Below are positions 6,359 through 7,043 of a stretch of DNA of 7,043 bases, in pieces. The position numbers and the translations under genes are program-made. A model generated the notes under the pieces. That model did no database searches, was not told the origin of the DNA, and was given only the letters and a program-made list of their open reading frames with translations. The stretch lies in contig CAMURX010000086.1 of NCBI GenBank assembly GCA_947097615.1, positions 1-7,043 of the forward strand, written 5' to 3'. This stretch comes from an uncultured Neisseria sp. GTDB lineage: Bacteria; Pseudomonadota; Gammaproteobacteria; Burkholderiales; Neisseriaceae. Every line of letters starts with the position of its first letter. Position 1 is the stretch's first letter.

Positions 6359-7043
6359 TTACAAACCCAATTCGCGCAAAAAGCGCACGTCGTCCGCCCA
6401 GCCGGATTTCACTTTCACCCACACTTTCAAAAACACTTTGCAGCCGAACAGTTTTTCCATATCGAGCCGCGCTTCGGTGGAGATTTTTTTCAGCTTTTCG
6501 CCGCCTTTGCCGATAACAATGGGTTTTTGGTTTTCTTTATCAACCAACACGGCGATATAGATATGGTAAATATCGTCGCCCTCTTCAAACTGTTCTACCT
6601 CGACATTCATCGCATAGGGCAGCTCTTCGCCCAGATAGCGGAACAGTTTTTCGCGCACGATTTCGCTGGCGAGAAAGCGGCTGGAGCGGTCGGTAACCAT
6701 TTCTTCGGGGTACATCGGCACGCTTTCGGGCAGGTAGGGCTTGACCTGCGCCATCAGCGCGGCCAACCCCAGCCCGTGTTTCGCGCTGACGGTTTCGCAG
6801 CCGGCAAAGTCAAATTCGGCACGCACGCCTTCGATAAACGCGTTCAGAGCGGCGGCATCGGCGTTGCCCTTGTCCACTTTGTTGACGACAAGAATCACGG
6901 GCGTGTGCTTAGGCAGCAGCTTCATCACGGCGCGGTCGGCATCGGTAAAGCGCATCGATTCGATGACAAACAGCACCACATCCACGCCGCCGATGGCTTC
7001 GGTAACGTTTTGGTTGAGGCGGTCGTTGAGCGCGTTGCGGTGG
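6359..7043 (-). CDS. era: GTPase Era (partial, N-terminus beyond the window)
   Basis: Era is an essential GTPase that binds 16S rRNA and assists 30S subunit assembly at the inner face of the membrane. About 227 residues are visible out of roughly 300; the P-loop and the DTPG motif lie beyond the right edge. The frame stays open to the edge: HRNALNDRLNQ directly follows the missing G3 region. The G4 motif NKVDK is at 6869-6883 and the G5 motif is VSAKHG. The C-terminal KH domain starts near SEIVREKLFRYL and includes the GKGG loop (GEKLKKI, about 6491-6514) and ends in VRFLRELGL at a TAA. A GTG at 6985 would give a shorter protein lacking the G domain start; it is an internal valine, not a start. 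Era usually follows rnc, which would be off the window. The gene converges on the hydrolase gene across a shared terminator. Confidence 0.97.
   Translation of the reverse strand, partial: HRNALNDRLNQNVTEAIGGVDVVLFVIESMRFTDADRAVMKLLPKHTPVILVVNKVDKGNADAAALNAFIEGVRAEFDFAGCETVSAKHGLGLAALMAQVKPYLPESVPMYPEEMVTDRSSRFLASEIVREKLFRYLGEELPYAMNVEVEQFEEGDDIYHIYIAVLVDKENQKPIVIGKGGEKLKKISTEARLDMEKLFGCKVFLKVWVKVKSGWADDVRFLRELGL

Overview
The window is GC-rich bacterial DNA from the family Neisseriaceae, most likely a Neisseria species. The best evidence is 18 copies of the neisserial DNA uptake sequence core GCCGTCTGAA (either strand). Fifteen carry the AG prefix (AGGCCGTCTGAA), two CG and one AT, so this genome uses the AG dialect rather than the AT dialect of gonococcus and meningococcus. 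The GC content suggests a commensal with a high-GC genome, but the species cannot be fixed from the sequence alone. Seven genes are visible, and no stretch longer than 300 bases lacks a gene.

Left part, minus strand (1-2544): a three-gene array read right to left. It encodes a small four-helix membrane protein of the DUF350/YjfL family, an SPFH (flotillin/stomatin-like) protein ending in a SHOCT domain, and a zinc-ribbon plus DUF4178 protein that runs off the left edge. None of the three has a settled biochemical function. Together they resemble envelope-stress clusters in which such genes accompany PspA-type proteins or polyamine-type enzymes. This is the least-described and most interesting part of the window.

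Middle, plus strand (2545-6290): a divergent promoter region carrying uptake sequences, then alr (alanine racemase, D-alanine supply), an unrecognised 164-residue helical protein, dapE (succinyl-diaminopimelate desuccinylase, meso-diaminopimelate/lysine supply) and a small alpha/beta-hydrolase. Both recognised enzymes feed peptidoglycan precursor synthesis, and the orphan lies between them. The gaps are short (47, 69 and 73 bases) and hold uptake-sequence pairs or tandems and one degenerate dRS3-like repeat. The only strong terminator is after the hydrolase.

Right edge, minus strand (6359-7043): the C-terminal three quarters of era, a ribosome-assembly GTPase, convergent with the hydrolase. 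A perfect uptake-sequence hairpin with A and T tracts on either side serves as terminator for both.
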